IMG/VR virus record: IMGVR_UViG_3300050030_000036
Coordinates: 1-47,538 of that record
Length of the DNA: 47,538 nucleotides
Source of the DNA: a virus
Reading direction: 5' to 3' (one strand)
Part shown: piece after piece, positions 7,318 through 15,185 of the stretch
How positions within the stretch are numbered: position 1 is the stretch's first letter
Layout: the number at the start of each line of letters is the position of its first letter
Notes under the pieces: generated by a model
Databases searched by the model: none
Seen by the model: only the letters and a program-made list of their open reading frames with translations
What the model was told of the DNA's origin: nothing
Position numbers and translations under genes: made by a program

Positions 7318-9101
7318 TGAGCACGGTCACGAATCCACTCTCCGGGCTGATCGAAGGGCTCCTGCAGGGGCATGCCATAGCCCAGCAGATGCACCAGCAG
7401 CAGCAGCAGGACCAGGCGTTCAAGACAAACCAGGCATTACACGACCAGCAGATGTCCATGCAGGACATCATGAACCGGCAGATGTTGAACGAGAGCGCGC
7501 GCCCGATCAGCGGCGCTGGCACAATCGAGAACCCCGCCGTCTCGGCGCCGGATCCCACCCCGAATATTCCCGGTATGCCCGCCGGCTCGGACGTTCCGGC
7601 CCTGCCAGCGTATCAACGGAAAGCGGACGCCTCACGCACGGTGAAGTACGGCGGCCAATCGTACGAACTAAAGACCCCCGAAGAGCAGCAGCAGGGGGCG
7701 CTCAACCGCCAAGTGAACACCAACAAGACGCTCGAAGAGGCGAAGTACGAGCAGGCGAGACGCGAGGCGATGGCGACCCGGCAGAGCACGTTGGCCTTGT
7801 ACGGCGGCGGCACCCCGGCGCACGGTTTCGCTTCGGTCGGGTATCCCGATGGAATGATGCTCGCTCCGCCAGAAGTGCGCGACGCGAAAGCCGCGCTGAA
7901 TGGCGACGTGGAAGCGCAGCAAAAGATCCGCGCGGCCAACGAAATCAAACTGGCCCCGGGAGAGACGCTATACCAGCGCCCGGGCACGCAGGCGCCTGGC
8001 ACCGCGGCGCCTGACAGCCTTGGAGTGGGAACGCCCTGGAATCCTGGACAGCCCGGAGCGCAAGCGGCGCCGGCAACTCCGGGCAACCCGACCGTGGGGA
8101 CGCAGGCACCTGGCACCACTGGAACAATGCAGCCGATTGCCACCGGGGGAGTCGCGCCACCCACAGGCGAATTCGGCGCGTATCTGCGGGCCGCGGCAAT
8201 GAAGGCCGGCTTCACCCTGCAAAACGCTCCGCCCGATGTGGTCATGAAGGCAACCACGGACTACGCGCTGAAGGCGAAGAGCCCGGAAGACATGGAGCAG
8301 GCCCGCGCCATGCGGGGTCTTACCATGCAACTCACCCAGGCCCACCTCGACGATCTGAGGACGAAGAATAACACCACGCCGATGCCGATCAACCCAGGGA
8401 CACGGGAGTACCGCGTTGCGCAGGATCTCGCCTACGGCAAGCTCACTATGCAGCAGTTCCGCTCCCTCACGGCGTACTCGCGGGACACCAACAAGAAGAT
8501 GGACATCTACGACAAGGCGGGGGAGTTGAATCCGAACTTCAACCCGGCGCAGTTCGAGATGGGCTTCAACTTGGCCAAGAATCCGAAAGTCCAGCAGCAA
8601 TTGGCGAGCCTGGATAACGTGAAACAGGGCATCCCGGATCTTCTGAAATTCTCCGATGCGGCCAGCCGATCCGGGGCGCCGCTGCTCAACAAGTTCATCC
8701 TCCCAGGCGGCGTGTCCATGGGCGGGAAGAAATATTCGGATTTCAAAACTGCTCAAATCGCGTTTGCCGATGAGTTATCGGGCGCGCTCGGCTACGGGTC
8801 GGCAACGGACATGTCCCGTGAGATGGGCTTCAGCATGACGAACCCGAACCTCAGCCCGGAGCAGTTCAGTTCCGCGGTCCAGAACGTGATCCAACCCTTC
8901 ATGGAACGGAAGCGGGGCACGCTGCTGAACCAGATGGGAATTTACGGACAGCCGGGAATGAACCCGGCGGCGGGCGCGGCGGCACCAGCGGCAGCACCGG
9001 CGGCGAGTGGCACCGTGCGCGTGAAGCGAAAGTCAGACGGCATGACAGGTTCCGTTGACGCTAAGGACTTCGACCCTGCCAAGTACGACAAGGTTCAATA
9101 A
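7317..9101 (+). CDS. internal virion protein, large
   Basis: The 594-residue protein has an ATG that overlaps the previous TGA (TGATG). The N-terminal 60 residues are Gln/Met-rich (QQMHQQQQQDQ), suggesting a coiled coil. Residues 200-290 form a Gly/Pro/Ala/Thr-rich linker (repeats of TQAPGT and GTPWNPGQP). The C-terminal half is mostly helical (residues 290-560), with a closing VKRKSDGMTGSVDAKDF segment. That tail resembles short beta motifs at the ends of phage internal proteins. It is probably ejected with DNA. No catalytic motif was found. Confidence 0.6.
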   Translation: MSTVTNPLSGLIEGLLQGHAIAQQMHQQQQQDQAFKTNQALHDQQMSMQDIMNRQMLNESARPISGAGTIENPAVSAPDPTPNIPGMPAGSDVPALPAYQRKADASRTVKYGGQSYELKTPEEQQQGALNRQVNTNKTLEEAKYEQARREAMATRQSTLALYGGGTPAHGFASVGYPDGMMLAPPEVRDAKAALNGDVEAQQKIRAANEIKLAPGETLYQRPGTQAPGTAAPDSLGVGTPWNPGQPGAQAAPATPGNPTVGTQAPGTTGTMQPIATGGVAPPTGEFGAYLRAAAMKAGFTLQNAPPDVVMKATTDYALKAKSPEDMEQARAMRGLTMQLTQAHLDDLRTKNNTTPMPINPGTREYRVAQDLAYGKLTMQQFRSLTAYSRDTNKKMDIYDKAGELNPNFNPAQFEMGFNLAKNPKVQQQLASLDNVKQGIPDLLKFSDAASRSGAPLLNKFILPGGVSMGGKKYSDFKTAQIAFADELSGALGYGSATDMSREMGFSMTNPNLSPEQFSSAVQNVIQPFMERKRGTLLNQMGIYGQPGMNPAAGAAAPAAAPAASGTVRVKRKSDGMTGSVDAKDFDPAKYDKVQ

Positions 9102-10603
9102 TGGCCGACAGTTTCAAGCCCGATGCTCCGGTGGATTCGTTCAAGCCAGACGTGGAGCAAAAGACGCTCGGCGGCTTCCTCTCGAATGCCGTCTCCTCTG
9201 CCGGAAAATTCGCCAGCGACGTAGCCGCCCCGATTTTGCATCCACAGCGGACCGTCGAAGGTCTGACGGGCCTGGCGCAAGGCATGGCGGAGAAGAGCGG
9301 CTTCCCGGCGGTCAACGGAGTATCGCATCAGGGCAATGTGGACGCCCTGGTGAACCACTACAAAGAGCGGTACGGAAGCTGGGACGGTTTCACCCATGCG
9401 CTGTATACCGACCCGGTAGGAGTCTCGGCAGATGTCGCCACGTTGGCCAGTGGCGCGGGGCTCGCCGGAAAGGGCGTGCAAGTAGCGGCGGATGCGGCGA
9501 AGCTCGGCAAGGTGGCCGACGTGGCGGGCACGGTGGCCAAGGCGGGCGATGCGGTATCGTCCGTAACCGACCCCTTGCGCGTGGCAACGAAGGCGGCAGG
9601 CCCGGTGCTGAACGCAGTCGATAAGGCGGCCCCGGCGGCAAGCGATGCGCTGAGACGTTCCGCTTTGAAGGGCGGCTACAACATCAACACCCCGGCGGCG
9701 GAAGTTACCGACGCGGTAGCCACGATGGGCGCCAACAAGATTCCGATGTCCACCGCGGGCGCGCAGAAAATCTCCGACGCGTTGGGTGCTATCCGCCAAG
9801 ATGTCCGCAGTGAGGTCACGACGGCAGCGCAGCGTGGGGCAACGATCGATCCCGGCGCGGTACGAGTCCGTCTGGCCGATACGCGGCAGAAATTCGGGCA
9901 GCAGGTAAACCCCGATTCGGATTTGCGGACCATCGACAAAGTAGGCGACAACTTCTCCGCTAACAATCCGGGGCCGATTCCGGCCGACCAGGCGCAATCC
10001 ATGAAGGTCGGGTCGAATGCTCTCAACGGCGCGAAGTACGGCAAGGTCTCGACGGCTCAAGTGGAAGCGGAAAAGGCACTGACGCGCGGGATCAAAGAAG
10101 AACTGGAAACCCAGTTGCCCGAACTCAAGGGCCTGAACGCGGCCCAGGCGAAGTTGATGAACTTGGACGATATCCTCGGCAAGGCGGTCAACAAGTACGT
10201 CAACCAGGGCGGCTTCGGCGGGACGCTACTCAACAACACAATCGGCAGCCGGGATAGCGCCATGCGTTCGGCAGCCATCGTGGGCGGCGGTGCGTTGCTC
10301 CATGACCCGGTGCTTGGCGCGGCCGCCGCGGTCACCCAAGCGATACTCTCGGACCCTGCAGTGAAATCCCGGCTGGCTACAGCCATCGACCTCGCCAACA
10401 AGGCGAATCCTACGCAATGGGGCACGCCCCGGCTGGCCACTGGACTAGCGCGCGTGGAACAATTCGCCACCGGGCTGTCGCGCACTCAGGGCGGAGGCAG
10501 AGTCATCGATGCCGCGACCGCCAGGCAATTCTATGACGCGGCCGGCAGTGATCCCGAGAAGGCCCGCGCGCTGGCGGCGCAGAGCGGCTGGAAGGCGCAG
10601 TAA
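9101..10603 (+). CDS. internal virion/ejection-type protein with doubled N-terminal motif
   Basis: The 500-residue protein has an ATG that overlaps the previous TAA (TAATG). The N-terminus carries DSFKPD twice (residues 3-8 and 12-17). Residues 80-180 are amphipathic Ala/Val/Lys helices, resembling membrane-active or coiled segments. Residues 360-420 hold hydrophobic Ala/Gly stretches (AAIVGGGALL, LGAAAAVTQAIL) that could insert in a membrane. Length, composition and place in the cluster fit a podoviral DNA-ejection protein. No enzymatic motif was recognised. Confidence 0.6.
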   Translation: MADSFKPDAPVDSFKPDVEQKTLGGFLSNAVSSAGKFASDVAAPILHPQRTVEGLTGLAQGMAEKSGFPAVNGVSHQGNVDALVNHYKERYGSWDGFTHALYTDPVGVSADVATLASGAGLAGKGVQVAADAAKLGKVADVAGTVAKAGDAVSSVTDPLRVATKAAGPVLNAVDKAAPAASDALRRSALKGGYNINTPAAEVTDAVATMGANKIPMSTAGAQKISDALGAIRQDVRSEVTTAAQRGATIDPGAVRVRLADTRQKFGQQVNPDSDLRTIDKVGDNFSANNPGPIPADQAQSMKVGSNALNGAKYGKVSTAQVEAEKALTRGIKEELETQLPELKGLNAAQAKLMNLDDILGKAVNKYVNQGGFGGTLLNNTIGSRDSAMRSAAIVGGGALLHDPVLGAAAAVTQAILSDPAVKSRLATAIDLANKANPTQWGTPRLATGLARVEQFATGLSRTQGGGRVIDAATARQFYDAAGSDPEKARALAAQSGWKAQ

Positions 10604-11133
10604 TGGCCGATGTGTTCGACCGCATCCACGCTCTCGTGTCTCCTCCGCCCGGCGGCGGAGACGTGTTCGACCGCATCCACGCTCTCGTGTCTCCTCCGCC
10701 CGTGGCTTATTCGAGGATCACCCACTCGCCGATCTCGGTTGAGGATCAACCGGGGCTGAAGGGCACGTATAAAGGCGGCGCAATCACCATCTCCCCCGAG
10801 CAGTGGGGCATCGTGCCCCACGAATCGGCGCATCAGATTTACGACAAGGCCGGCCTGGCCGCCCAGGCCCCACAGTTGGCCCCACAGGTGAGCGAGGCTA
10901 ACCGAAACCTGATCGCGGCGACACCAGTGTATCGGCAGGGGCCCAACGCCGGAACGCCCGACCAAGTGGCGAATGAGGGCCTCGGATTCTCGATCGGACA
11001 GCCGACCGAAACGGACTACGTGGAAAAGGTGGCGTCGGCAATTAAGGACCCGGTGCTAGCGACGAGGCTACGGCGCCTGAACAGCAACGCCCTCGGCGCG
11101 CGCAACGCCAAGCTTTGGGGAATCGATCAGTAG
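10603..11133 (+). CDS. putative zinc metallopeptidase-like virion protein (HExxH)
   Basis: The 176-residue protein contains HESAH (residues 73-77), a perfect HExxH zinc-binding motif. It is followed by ANEGLG with Glu125, which could be the third ligand of a gluzincin-type site. The N-terminus holds two copies of DVFDRIHALVSPPP, 17 residues apart, from a recent 51-bp duplication. The short HExxH domain lies last in the internal-protein cluster. It may trim virion proteins or the cell envelope, and it is the only candidate hydrolase near the lysis or entry genes. The ligand assignment is by eye. Confidence 0.55.
   Translation: MADVFDRIHALVSPPPGGGDVFDRIHALVSPPPVAYSRITHSPISVEDQPGLKGTYKGGAITISPEQWGIVPHESAHQIYDKAGLAAQAPQLAPQVSEANRNLIAATPVYRQGPNAGTPDQVANEGLGFSIGQPTETDYVEKVASAIKDPVLATRLRRLNSNALGARNAKLWGIDQ
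10612..10702 (+). repeat. 40-bp direct repeat, period 51 bp
   Basis: GTGTTCGACCGCATCCACGC and the following 20 bases occur at 10612-10651 and identically at 10663-10702. The duplication is in frame and lacks silent changes, so it is recent. It doubles the N-terminal motif of the HExxH protein. Confidence 0.9.
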
Positions 11134-11179
11134 CCTCAACCTCAAAGAGCAGCAACGGATTTTGAAAGGGAAATAACAG

Positions 11180-11398
11180 ATGGACACCCCCACCGCAGTC
11201 AACCTCAGCGTCTCCGATCCCATCTCCGCCGATATCCAGGCGGTGTGCAAGGCAGCGGAATCCCTGTGTACGTTCCTGTGTACCCCGGAAGGTCAGTTGG
11301 CCTGCAAGGCGTGGCGTGATAGCAGTACGGCATGGAATGCGGCGCTCGGGAAAGGTGCCCAGTGGTTTAAGAACCTGTTCGGAGGAAAACTGACATGA
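11180..11398 (+). CDS. small Cys-containing protein, unknown
   Basis: The 72-residue protein is preceded by AAAGGGAAATAACAG. It carries four Cys (residues 23-42, in CKAAESLC, FLC and ACK) and an aromatic C-terminal tail (GAQWFKNLFGGKL). No signal peptide or clear membrane segment is present. It is coupled to the next gene by ATGA. It may belong to the end of the late operon, in a place where lysis genes are often found, but nothing in it shows a lysis role. Confidence 0.6.
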   Translation: MDTPTAVNLSVSDPISADIQAVCKAAESLCTFLCTPEGQLACKAWRDSSTAWNAALGKGAQWFKNLFGGKLT

Positions 11399-11559
11399 GC
11401 ATAACATCGGGACCAATCAACGAAGGCGAGCAGGCCACGGAGAAGGCGGCGGATCACATCGCAGACCACACGGAGCCGGCCATCATCCGCATCATCGACG
11501 CGGTTTTCCAACGGCTCTGGAAGACGCGCATCATTATCGACATCACGGAGCGGCAGTAG
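11395..11559 (+). CDS. small protein, unknown
   Basis: The 54-residue protein starts at ATG overlapping the previous stop (ATGA). It has an acidic N-terminal half (NEGEQATEKAADHIADHTE) and an amphipathic C-terminal helix (PAIIRIIDAVFQRLWKTRIII) that could lie on a membrane. It is near the end of the forward late block. The function is unknown. Confidence 0.55.
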   Translation: MSITSGPINEGEQATEKAADHIADHTEPAIIRIIDAVFQRLWKTRIIIDITERQ

Positions 11560-11582
11560 CGTTGAATTGGCTGGAGGCATGA

Positions 11583-11738
11583 GTGATCTGGCTGTTCGAG
11601 GACGAGGACGAAGGGGAAACGCCTGATGTTCTGAAGTTCGGACTGCGGAAGGTTGACCCGCGCGCTTCTCACACACGCGGGCCGTTAGTGGGGGATCGCT
11701 CTACTTCGCGGCCGGCTTGCGGCCCGGTTTCTTTTTGA
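11583..11738 (+). CDS. possible small protein at the end of the late block
   Basis: A 51-residue frame starts at GTG after GGAGGCATGA, a strong ribosome-binding site. The N-terminus is acidic (MIWLFEDEDEGETPDV). The last third overlaps, on the opposite strand, the end of the basic peptide gene at 11701. A shorter ATG frame at 11579 (15 codons) shares the same site, so the call is uncertain. Confidence 0.4.
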   Translation: MIWLFEDEDEGETPDVLKFGLRKVDPRASHTRGPLVGDRSTSRPACGPVSF

Positions 11739-11793
11739 GCGCGGCCTTGGGCTTGCTCTTCATCGGCGCTTTCGTTGTACTCGTTGCTCTCAT
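11701..11793 (-). CDS. 30-residue Lys/Ala/Pro-rich basic peptide
   Basis: Starts at ATG 11793 with AAGGAG nine bases upstream. The peptide is almost entirely Lys, Ala, Pro and Arg (KSKPKAALKKKPGRKPAAK), like histone H1 tails. Such peptides bind nucleic acid non-specifically. It is the last gene of the leftward operon. An overlapping ATG at 11800 would give an acidic peptide, but its spacing to the ribosome site is too short. Confidence 0.55.
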   Translation of the reverse strand: MRATSTTKAPMKSKPKAALKKKPGRKPAAK

Positions 11794-11840
11794 CGAACAT
11801 TTCTCCTTGAATTAACTGTACAGCCTAACCCTGGTGCGAG

Positions 11841-12158
11841 TCACGGATTATTGTGCTCGTCCGGGTTGTAGTTCTCGCAGAAAGTGCAAGGCGCACGGCC
11901 CAGGAAGCACATGCAACTCGTAGCGCGTTCCCGTGCGACCCGCTCCTCACCCTCCAACCACTCCCTACGTTTCGCCGCTTCGGCGGCATCCTTCTCGGCC
12001 TTTGTGGGCCTCGGCTTAATCAGCCCCAGCCGTTTGCGGATCTGATACCGCGCCGCACGTTTCGCTTTCCGCTGCTCGGCCTTTATCCTTCCCACCTCGG
12101 CCACTCTCTGCGAGATGGCCTCAGCGAAAGCCATGATGCCATCAAACGTGTCGAGCAT
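11841..12158 (-). CDS. Arg/Lys-rich helical protein with C-terminal Cys motif
   Basis: The 105-residue protein has a helical, strongly charged middle (residues 20-80, with KAEQRKAKRAARYQIRKRL). The tail CMCFLGRAPCTFCENY holds four Cys in a possible zinc knuckle. It lies in the leftward small-gene operon. It may bind nucleic acid. The family was not recognised. Confidence 0.65.
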   Translation of the reverse strand: MLDTFDGIMAFAEAISQRVAEVGRIKAEQRKAKRAARYQIRKRLGLIKPRPTKAEKDAAEAAKRREWLEGEERVARERATSCMCFLGRAPCTFCENYNPDEHNNP

Positions 12159-12166
12159 ACTTCCTC

Positions 12167-12352
12167 CTACGCCGTGTGTGCGTCACGATATTTTCGATAC
12201 ACTTCGAGCGCCCAGCGGTGATCTTTCAGGGCGCGCGCTTTCGCGGCGTGCGCCCGGCGCAGGATGTCGATGGCCTGGGACACGGTACGCTCGGTCTGGT
12301 CACACCGCTCCTGTAATTCGGCAAGCATCGCCTTCTCGTTGGGCGTCATCAT
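12167..12352 (-). CDS. small helical protein
   Basis: The 61-residue protein is predicted all helical (LQERCDQTERTVSQAIDILR). The tandem ATGATG start overlaps the stop of the upstream gene. It probably forms a coiled coil. It is a member of the leftward operon with no recognised family. Confidence 0.6.
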   Translation of the reverse strand: MMTPNEKAMLAELQERCDQTERTVSQAIDILRRAHAAKARALKDHRWALEVYRKYRDAHTA

Positions 12353-12714
12353 CCACTTTTCTCCTGTGAACCCGCCGAGTTATTCATGGGAATCCGCCAT
12401 TCCCATCGATTACTATCTGAGTTCCATTTCGCTGGCAAGAACCCTGCTCTCCTCATCCCGGTAGCTTCCAAGAATGGGCGTGCAAATACGCGAAGCGACC
12501 CCTTGTGTTCGACCAGATACCATTCCCCGGTTTCAGCCGGCGCGATGGCGGCGAACCCTTCTCTATCCCACAGCAAATGTACTGGCCCCGGTTTGCCGTG
12601 TTTGCTGGAGGCGGGGCTCAGAATAATACAGCTCAATTCGATACGGACGAAGATATCTTCGTCCTTGCCGCGGCTTTTTCCAAGCCTGCGACGTGAGAAC
12701 ACTTCAAATGGCAT
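12349..12714 (-). CDS. hypothetical protein
   Basis: The 121-residue protein has a basic N-terminus (FSRRRLGKSRGK), then beta-strand-like stretches (DIFVRIELSCIILSP, GEWYLVEHKGSLRVFARP). The Trp-rich tail is RWEWRIPM. The next gene is coupled by a short overlap. No motif was recognised. Confidence 0.6.
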   Translation of the reverse strand: MPFEVFSRRRLGKSRGKDEDIFVRIELSCIILSPASSKHGKPGPVHLLWDREGFAAIAPAETGEWYLVEHKGSLRVFARPFLEATGMRRAGFLPAKWNSDSNRWEWRIPMNNSAGSQEKSG

Positions 12715-12726
12715 CGCTTTCGCCTT

Positions 12727-13059
12727 TCATGCGCTTCTCTCCATTTTCCCAAAGTACGTCTCATTGAATTCCCGGATCAACGCCGGGATATCGAGCCCGT
12801 GCAGTTCAGCAAACCCGCGCGGGTCCGCATCGAACTGATCGTGCTCGCGCCGAGTCAACGGGATCGCCGACAAATCGCTGCTCTTCTGCCCTACCGCATG
12901 CGGCCCCGTGTGCGCGGGGTCGCAACCACCAAAGCCCGAGACCACCGACGCCTGCCGGCGGATGAAGCGCAGGTACTTCGGATCGCGCACGGGCCGCGAA
13001 CCGCAGTACATGCGCTCGGAACGGACTGCCATAGGCTGAATCACCGTGTTACCGGGCAT
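12727..13059 (-). CDS. HNH-like (DUF968-like) putative nuclease with altered metal site
   Basis: The 110-residue protein has a core (residues 49-100) reading GGCDPAHTGPHAVGQKSSDL, then PLTRREHDQFD and FAELHGLDIPALI. This follows the phage DUF968/HNH pattern in which a Cys pair precedes (D/A)xAHH.., and xxH after PL.. completes the site. Here the usual first Cys-x-x-Cys is replaced by SVVSGFGGC, so only one Cys remains and zinc binding may be weakened. Phage members of this group are thought to act on recombination or packaging DNA. The frame from GTTATG has several in-frame starts. Confidence 0.55.
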   Translation of the reverse strand: MPGNTVIQPMAVRSERMYCGSRPVRDPKYLRFIRRQASVVSGFGGCDPAHTGPHAVGQKSSDLSAIPLTRREHDQFDADPRGFAELHGLDIPALIREFNETYFGKMERSA

Positions 13060-13267
13060 CCTGCAACCTCCCCATCATTACCAACGCCCTGCGGTCCAGC
13101 TCTTGGTCTGAGACCTCGGGCGAACGATCGCGCTTCGCCTTCGCGCGGGCTACGTTCTCTCCGATGATCCTGTCGCGATGTCTCGCATAGAAGCGCCTGC
13201 GCACGATGCGGAGCTTACAGAGGCGGCATTCGCCACACTGGCAAGATGGCGGCACGCCGCGTGTCAT
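13049..13267 (-). CDS. small zinc-finger-like protein
   Basis: The 72-residue protein has CQCGECRLCKLRIVRRRFYA (residues 9-28), four Cys in two close pairs followed by a basic helix. This is a common architecture in small phage and actinobacterial DNA-binding proteins. The remaining helix is charged. It is coupled upstream by ATGA and overlaps the next gene by 11 bases. Confidence 0.65.
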   Translation of the reverse strand: MTRGVPPSCQCGECRLCKLRIVRRRFYARHRDRIIGENVARAKAKRDRSPEVSDQELDRRALVMMGRLQDAR

Positions 13268-13620
13268 GCCCGCCTCCGCAAAATATATTCCACCCCGCGC
13301 ACTCGCGCGCCCGCGACTTCCGCGCCGGCGTTGAGCGCTTTACGAATCCGCGCGTAGTCCGGCGACTGCTTCATGAGCCCCGCGTCGGCGATCGCGCGCT
13401 CGTCGGTGATCTCGATGGCTTCGTACCGGCTCAGCCCGAGGCCGAGGTCCTCCGCGAGCTGGCACACCGCCTGATCTTCCTCGAACGGCCGCGCCAGCTT
13501 CGCCAAGCTGTACAACTCCTCTTCGGAAAAGAACGGTGTCCCGTCTGGGTTGGTGGCTATCGTGGCCTGCACCATCGCCATGCAGGACTGGCAATCGCAT
13601 CCTGGATCATGCGTGCTCAC
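13264..13620 (-). CDS. hypothetical protein with N-terminal Cys motif
   Basis: The 118-residue protein starts at GTG 13620, overlapping the upstream TGA (GTGA). A longer frame to 13689 exists but would run into the previous gene. The N-terminus has HDPGCDCQSCMAM (a possible zinc site), then helices (EEELYSLAKLARPFEEDQAV, AGLMKQSPDYARIRKALNAG). The function is unknown. Confidence 0.6.
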   Translation of the reverse strand: MSTHDPGCDCQSCMAMVQATIATNPDGTPFFSEEELYSLAKLARPFEEDQAVCQLAEDLGLGLSRYEAIEITDERAIADAGLMKQSPDYARIRKALNAGAEVAGARVRGVEYILRRRA

Positions 13621-13916
13621 AAAGCCACCCACGTTACAGGATAACCGCACCCCTCTTCGGCTTCCATAACGCCGGAATCGCAACCCCACGAACGCGCCTC
13701 CGTGGGAGACATGGGGCGGAATCTGGATTGGACCACATCCTCCACAGTCAATGCCGCGCGGGCGTCATCTGGCACATCGGAACCTGTCATCCCCCTGACG
13801 CGCTGCAGAAACTCCTCGGGATCAATGTGCCCGTTATCGTAGATGCAGGTTTTGTTGTCACCCCCTGCATAGAATCCCCAGTCGATTTCCCTAAGACCTC
13901 TCGTTTTACGCGGCAT
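13617..13916 (-). CDS. hypothetical protein
   Basis: The 99-residue protein starts at ATG 13916. It opens with a basic stretch (MPRKTRGLRE) and contains a Gly/Tyr/Trp-rich segment (DWGFYAGGDNKTCIYDNG). Its start region overlaps the end of the upstream gene by 11 bases. It is part of the leftward operon and the family is unknown. Confidence 0.6.
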   Translation of the reverse strand: MPRKTRGLREIDWGFYAGGDNKTCIYDNGHIDPEEFLQRVRGMTGSDVPDDARAALTVEDVVQSRFRPMSPTEARSWGCDSGVMEAEEGCGYPVTWVAL

Positions 13917-14568
13917 GGGCCACTCCGTTTTTCGTCATGGCAATGTAGCAGGTCGTGAGGAGCGCGCGGACGTCCTCCGGCTTCACGCGGTTGCCGTGCT
14001 GGTTCGCGTGCTCTAAGCACGCGGCGTAAGCGTCGATTAGGGCGTCCGTATTCGCCATCAGATGAATAGAGAAGGGCGTGGCGCCGGACGGCGGATGCGC
14101 CGCTGCCGGCCGAGAATCGGGCACGGCCACCGGACCGGACTCCGGCGGCTTGCGCTCCGCCACCGCGGCGCGGCGCTCCTGGATCTGGCGGAGCTGGGCG
14201 TCTACCTGCAATTCGAGTTGCGATGGCGGCTGGCTGGCCAGTATAGGTCGATCAGCCGCCCCCGATACCACGCGGCGCGCTTCCTTCGCCGCGCGGAACT
14301 TTTCGGTCTCCAGGGATAGGCCCACGTCCCAGCGGGCCTTTTGTCCCTTCTGACCATTCGAATGCTTACAGATTGTGATGCTCTCGCCGGCCTGCGGTTC
14401 CAGCATGTTGATCTGCTGGGCCACGGTGAGGTCCAGGAACATCACCTGGTCGCCGTCGAGGCCCCACATCACGCGTTGACCGAAACGCCCATCACAAAGT
14501 TTGCCTTCGGCGTACTGGAGGGTGACGGTCACCGGGGTGTTGGGCTGGAATGTGATTGTGTCGCGCAT
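13906..14568 (-). CDS. possible OB-fold-like DNA-binding protein
   Basis: The 220-residue protein starts at ATG 14568, two bases past the upstream stop; a longer frame adds 15 out-of-context residues. Residues 8-75 (VTVTLQYAEGKLCDGRFGQR, then VMFLDLTVAQQINML and GESITICK) have the strand and loop rhythm of a small beta barrel. They resemble an Acidobacteriota-phage family that I suspect binds single-stranded DNA. A Pro/Ala linker (110-160) leads to a helical C-terminus (residues 165-220). The single-strand binding role is a guess. Confidence 0.5.
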   Translation of the reverse strand: MRDTITFQPNTPVTVTLQYAEGKLCDGRFGQRVMWGLDGDQVMFLDLTVAQQINMLEPQAGESITICKHSNGQKGQKARWDVGLSLETEKFRAAKEARRVVSGAADRPILASQPPSQLELQVDAQLRQIQERRAAVAERKPPESGPVAVPDSRPAAAHPPSGATPFSIHLMANTDALIDAYAACLEHANQHGNRVKPEDVRALLTTCYIAMTKNGVAHAA

Positions 14569-14569
14569 C

Positions 14570-14749
14570 TTACGCCACCTTCCCGAGCAGATCGCCGCGC
14601 CGGGCTTGCTCATCGCGGATCATGTGAAACTCCGAGAGCTGCGCCAGCGGGTAGCCGTACTTGCCGTAGCGCAGCCGGAGCGCGGTCAGGCGATCGGCCA
14701 GTTCCGCGTCGGTGCTTGCCTGGATTTGTTCGTGCTGGATATCGCGCAT
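14570..14749 (-). CDS. small helical protein
   Basis: The 59-residue protein starts at ATG 14749, which overlaps the previous stop. Its pattern LADRLTALRLRYGKYGYPLA suggests helix-turn-helix packing, and it is Tyr-rich. It has no Cys. It is coupled on both sides in the leftward operon. Confidence 0.6.
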   Translation of the reverse strand: MRDIQHEQIQASTDAELADRLTALRLRYGKYGYPLAQLSEFHMIRDEQARRGDLLGKVA

Positions 14750-14925
14750 CACGCCCCCACCTTCCCCGCGGGGCTGATCGGCACGGGCTTGATGCGGTCT
14801 TCCCAGCCCACGATGTAGGTCCGCTGGCACTTCCGGCAGCGGTACACGCCCATCACCGGGTGCATTGGCGCGCCGTGGAACTGACGGCACCAGGCACGCG
14901 CCAGGCTCTCGTAGAGGTTGCGCAT
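14749..14925 (-). CDS. small zinc-ribbon-like protein
   Basis: The 58-residue protein starts at ATG 14925 overlapping the upstream TGA. It contains YRCRKCQRTYIVGWEDR, with one Cys-x-x-Cys knuckle, and an earlier Cys (WCRQF). A zinc or DNA-binding role is possible. It shares the CATCACGCCACC junction sequence with two neighbours. Confidence 0.6.
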   Translation of the reverse strand: MRNLYESLARAWCRQFHGAPMHPVMGVYRCRKCQRTYIVGWEDRIKPVPISPAGKVGA

Positions 14926-15185
14926 CACGCCACCCTCCTTTCGCCCGTGGGCGGCAGCTTCACGTGAAATCGGATAGGGAACCAATCACAGGCAGTTTCA
15001 GCACCCGTGTAGCTGAGGAGCCATTCACAGGTGCGGTTGAAATGGTGGCAGTCGGCGCACGTCGTGCCGGATGGCAGTTCCCGCGTGCGGTATATCTGGC
15101 CACTGCGCCCGGCGCTCCCGGGGCACACCAACGTTTCCGGCTGATGCCGTTCTTTTGGGTACCCACACATGCACGACATACTCAT
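14925..15185 (-). CDS. Cys-rich small protein
   Basis: The 86-residue protein starts at ATG 15185 (TGATG with the upstream stop). Cys occur in MSCMCGYP, CADCHHFNRTCEWLLS and ETACDWFP. The signature C..C..F.RTC.WLLS..G.ETxCDWFPIRF matches a family of small phage proteins known to me only as hypotheticals. It probably binds zinc. Confidence 0.65.
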   Translation of the reverse strand: MSMSCMCGYPKERHQPETLVCPGSAGRSGQIYRTRELPSGTTCADCHHFNRTCEWLLSYTGAETACDWFPIRFHVKLPPTGERRVA

